NCBI GenBank assembly: GCA_032622095.1
Contig: CP136063.1
Location: forward strand, 207,997,934-208,061,933
Direction: 5' to 3'
From: Siphonodentalium dalli
Taxonomy: Eukaryota > Mollusca > Scaphopoda > Gadilida > Siphonodentaliidae
DNA: 64,000 nucleotides
Of the stretch, positions 60,671 to 64,000 are shown in pieces. A program made the translations under genes and the position numbers. The notes under the pieces are model-generated. The model saw only the letters and a program-made list of their open reading frames with translations. It was not told where the DNA came from and searched no databases. How positions within the stretch are numbered: position 1 is the first letter of the stretch; each line of letters begins with the position of its first letter.

Positions 60671-60952
60671 CTATGAGGATGTAATGAGACTGAAATAGCA
60701 TATTGCTTTGACGATTGTATTGTCACTGTCAGTTACTCTCTCGCGAAACCCGAAAACTGTCTTTCTTCTCACCTCCGTTAACGACCTTACTCCATCGAAC
60801 GCGAACATTCCACTCGCACTACAACCCCTACTGTAACCCATCACCATCCTGTACGCATTGTTATAACACACTGTGAGCTTCTTGTATGTTGACTGTTTAT
60901 AGGCAACCCTATAATACTCATTAGACGTCAGATAGGAACCACTAGTGCCCAT
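60671..60952 (-). pseudogene. LINE ORF2 C-terminal fragment, minus strand
   Basis: Open 93-codon frame: SNEYYRVAYKQSTYKKLTVC, YNNAYRMVMGYSRGCSASGM, FAFDGVRSLTEVRRKTVFGF then RERVTDSDN. This is the C-terminal tail of LINE reverse transcriptases, with the recurrent L-x-V-x-Y-N-N-A-x-R pattern and S-A-S-x-M-F. Uninterrupted, with an (AAT)n tail, so it is younger than the other LINE relics but severely 5'-truncated. Confidence 0.85.
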
Positions 60953-61259
60953 TTTAGCAGAAACGGGTTAATCACTTCCAAAAATAGGGACACTATGTCT
61001 ACTGAAAGTAGTATAATTTGGAATTTTCTTTTAAGTTCACCAGATTGTTTCCATTTAGACGAAAAAACATGTAATGGCTAGCACAACAGTAAATGATGTC
61101 TGACCCTAATCCGATAATAATGAGCTATATGTCGAGAATTTGTCCCTACAGTGTCCCAAAATGGCGATGAATATTGCAATCGAAAGTCAATAATATCTAT
61201 TTCGTCATTTATTTTAACTAAATCTTCTCTTATCCGGTATCGAATATAACTTGATGGAT

Positions 61260-62870
61260 GTCCACAGCAACCAAACTAGTATCGAAAAACATCCAATGAG
61301 TGTCAAAAACAACTTAACGCGTGTCCCAAACCATCTAAGGAGTGTAAAACCACACAACAGCTGTCTCGATCGCCTTCTTAATAATATACCAAATTAATCG
61401 GTGATGTCCCAGTCCATAGAAGGGGCATTCCAAATCAGCCAAACCACATAATATGTAACACAAATAGTGTCACAAACCATCCAATTAGTACCCAAACAAG
61501 TCCAATGTGTCACACATCGAGTGTCCCAATTCATGTACGTGGTGTCCCAAACCACACAAATGGGTGTCTCAAATCATCAAGTGTGTACCACAAACCATCC
61601 AATGTGTGTCCCAAACCAACAGATGAGTGTCCATAATAATCCAATGAGCGTCCCAAGCCACACAATGATTATCAAAACCACCAGGAGTGTCTAAAACGTC
61701 CAACTAGTGTCTCAAACCACCCATTGAATGTCCCAGTCATTTAATAGGTGTCCAAAACTAGTGTACAAAACCATCCATCAAATATATCAAACTATGTTTT
61801 GGTAAACTCATTGGATGGTTTGACAAACTCATTTATCGTGTGAAATACTGGGGGGTTTTGTACACTATTGTAGATGTATTGGTATGACAGTTGGTTGTTG
61901 GTTCGTAACACCAGTCTTGTCCAGTTGGATGGATATGGAACTTGTTGGATGGTTTATTATGCTAGTTTTATGGTTTGGTTCACCCGCTGGGTGATTTGTG
62001 ACTTCAGTTGGATGCTATTGGGACACCAATTGGGTGGATTGTTCACATTGAGTGGTTTGGGACACTCGCTATATATTTTAGATACTGCTTATGTGCATTG
62101 GGACACAGCGTGGCGATTGGGACAATGTTGGGCCGTTGTGGACACTACAGTTGAATGGATTGAGGCGACAGTTGTATGATGTATGGCATATGACATGGGC
62201 TACATATTGGATGCCTGCCTCTCGTGTGGTTTCGAACACCCGGTGGATGGTTTGGTAACCACGGTACACCCATTGTGTGGTTTGGGGCACTGATTGAGTG
62301 GTTTGACACACTCAATTGGTGCCCATTGTAAGTTTTACTCATCTGATGGTTATGGACACTCATTGGATATTTCTGGAACCTACTGGATGGCTTGGGACAC
62401 ACATATTATGTTGTTTCGAACATATGTTTGCAACATATGGAGCACTACTGGTGTGGTTTGGGAACATTCGTTGAATGCATTGGGTCCTTAATCAGGTCGA
62501 TTGAGACACTCATTTAGTGGTTTGGGACACTCATTTTGGGTGAGTTGGAATACCAGATGCATGGTTTGGGGACAAAATGTGTGGGTAATGACACCAGTTG
62601 ATTATCGTTTGGGAAGCTACCTACCTCAGTCTACATCAGTCTGGGTGGTTTCTGAAACTCGTTTGGTGGATTGGGACCCCCCGTCGATTGTTTGGAACAA
62701 TTTTTGGATTTGGGGCGCCCGTCGTATGGGTTTGGATACTCACATGTTGGTTTTTTTTTATACCAGATGGGTTTTGTAACTTTGTATATGGTTTGGCGGA
62801 CTCGTTGTTTGGTTTGGGACACTGATTTGAAGTTTTATGAAACTATTGGTGGCTTTGGAAACTCGTATGG
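61260..62870. repeat. 21-bp cryptic minisatellite with reversed polarity
   Basis: Left part (61260 to about 61790): degenerate units of CCAAACCATCCAATGAGTGTC. Right part (about 61800 to 62870): the reverse complement, GACACTCATTGGATGGTTTG. Units vary in length and sequence, but the motif is recognisable at least 15 times on the left and 30 times on the right. Frames reading SQTTQ..VS.. on the left only reflect the repeat. Confidence 0.85.
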
Positions 62871-63379
62871 TGTCATATATGACTACACATTGGCTATACG
62901 TTTATTCGATATCGTGAAATTTAGTATAAAAAATCAACAACAAAATAGAAACACTTCAATTGTTCACTTCCGACTGCCATTTTCGCTGTCATTTTTAAAA
63001 CTGTTTAGACACCGAATTGTAAAATGCTCAGGATATGACTTACTATAACGGATTAGGATTCGCCATGTTATAGTTTTAGGGTCAAATTATGCACGAAATG
63101 ACAGGCATTATTACGCTATGGCAACGGGAATAATGCGGTTTTTTGTTGCAGGTTTCTGTCACATTAATACATTTAGAGGACACTCTAGTGAATGGTAGTA
63201 CACTCAACGAAATTGCCGCCATATTGCACCGTAACATTCACGGCCATTTGTTAGCGTCAAATTAGTTGGAGCAGACATCCTTACGAAAAAATGGATCAAG
63301 TTTAATACTGGGGCCCCAGTTTGGAGAATCATTTTGGCCGACCTGGTTCCCAGACATAAAATCCAATTTTCACAATTTT

Positions 63380-64000
63380 CTTAGATATTTTCTTCATGTT
63401 TATTCAAAATTAACGACTTTCCCTTCATTAAACGCAAGGACATTTTGGATATGTTATTATATGGGCACATTTGGCAGTCAGGTAACTCGACTGAGCGTTT
63501 ATGGTTGGCAGATTTGTTTATTAATTAAAAATCCAATTTTCACTATTTTTGTTTACATATTCCAGTATTTTGACTCAAAAATTACGACTTTCCCATTCTG
63601 GTTCATGGTGATTTTGAATATGTTATTATATGAGTATAGTCACACTCAAAAAGACCAAAGTCATTGCATAGCAATTTTGTCACGGTTGTGCGTTTCCTTC
63701 CATCCGTTTGACTTGACTAATAAGGAACTGCAAACTTGACACAAAAAAGCCATAAATAGGACCCTATTTCAGAGATATGTAGAAAAATTCCCCCAAAAGC
63801 GAATTTTGGATATATTGTTCCCCAGATTACATATTCCTGTCTTTTGACCCAAAAATGACGATTTTCCCACCCTGGGATTCATGGGGATTTTGGTTATGTT
63901 ATCATATGGATATAGTCACATTCAAACACACCAAAAGACATTGCATAGTAATTTGTTCACGGTTGGGTTTTTGTCTTTCCATCAGATTGACTAGAATAAT
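63380..64000 (+). repeat. Diverged tandem repeat running off the window
   Basis: Three related stretches near 63408, 63580 and 63853 share AATTACGACTTTCCC..GGATTTTGGATATGTTATTA, TATGGGTATAGTCACA and CATTGCATAGCAATTTTGTC. Spacings are unequal (about 170 and 270 bp). The 157-codon frame at 63266-63739 lies over these repeats and shows no known motif, so it is probably incidental. Confidence 0.65.

Noticed and set aside
62501-63048. Overlapping frames at the right end of the cryptic repeat
   Set aside because: They translate the 21-bp repeat (W/G-rich or SQT-rich) and carry no domain.

Overview
The window looks like AT-rich nuclear DNA of an invertebrate animal. Genes are split by GT..AG introns, there are no operons, and most of the sequence is transposable-element debris, hairpin MITEs and minisatellites. 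A bivalve or other mollusc is my guess, from the style of the LINE, the tRNA-derived SINE and the BTB gene. That is a recollection of family types, not a database result.

The only cellular gene I can support is a BTB-domain gene resembling 'serine-enriched protein' (gprs-like). It occurs twice in the same orientation. The right copy (exons from 16709 to 20042) has a first exon with ATG and a TATA-like box. The left copy (600-3175) lies in a duplicated block whose left edge is inside intron 1, so it has no visible first exon or promoter. The duplicated block is 221-4400 versus 17029-about 21700. It ends in a 29-bp minisatellite that has 2 units on the left and about 21 on the right.

Between the copies, 4405-12150 is a nested transposon. 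A LINE reverse transcriptase is interrupted first by a 2.4-kb element (4892-7323, duplication AACTT) and then by a 3.6-kb foldback element (7616-11239, duplication CGTAAATTCC). Removing both elements and one copy of each duplication restores one reading frame across both joints. The foldback element carries its own GC-rich basic ORF and a further MITE. Tandem repeats and TA-flanked hairpins follow (11692-14205), then a fragment resembling the C-terminus of a MULE/FLYWCH-type transposase (15253-15615).

From 21 to 36 kb the window holds minisatellites (a 24-bp array at 26545-27417 is open in both strands), inverted-repeat elements, a MITE nested in another element with a 7-bp duplication, and TTAA elements built from strong AT hairpins. 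From 39.7 to 54.5 kb there is a 2.4-kb long-inverted-repeat element and a 4.85-kb element with about 530-bp inverted repeats that begin CACTG and are flanked by AGTAC. A truncated relative of the latter lies at 53366-54469. LINE debris occurs near 44.6, 51.7 and 60.7 kb. The right end has an inverted SINE pair (57.1-57.6 kb), a 21-bp cryptic repeat that reverses polarity near 61.8 kb, and a diverged tandem repeat running off the end.

The genes do not form a pathway. The interest is in the gene duplication, the nested insertion record and the terminal structures of the non-autonomous elements. All comparisons were made by eye, so repeat edges and difference counts are approximate.
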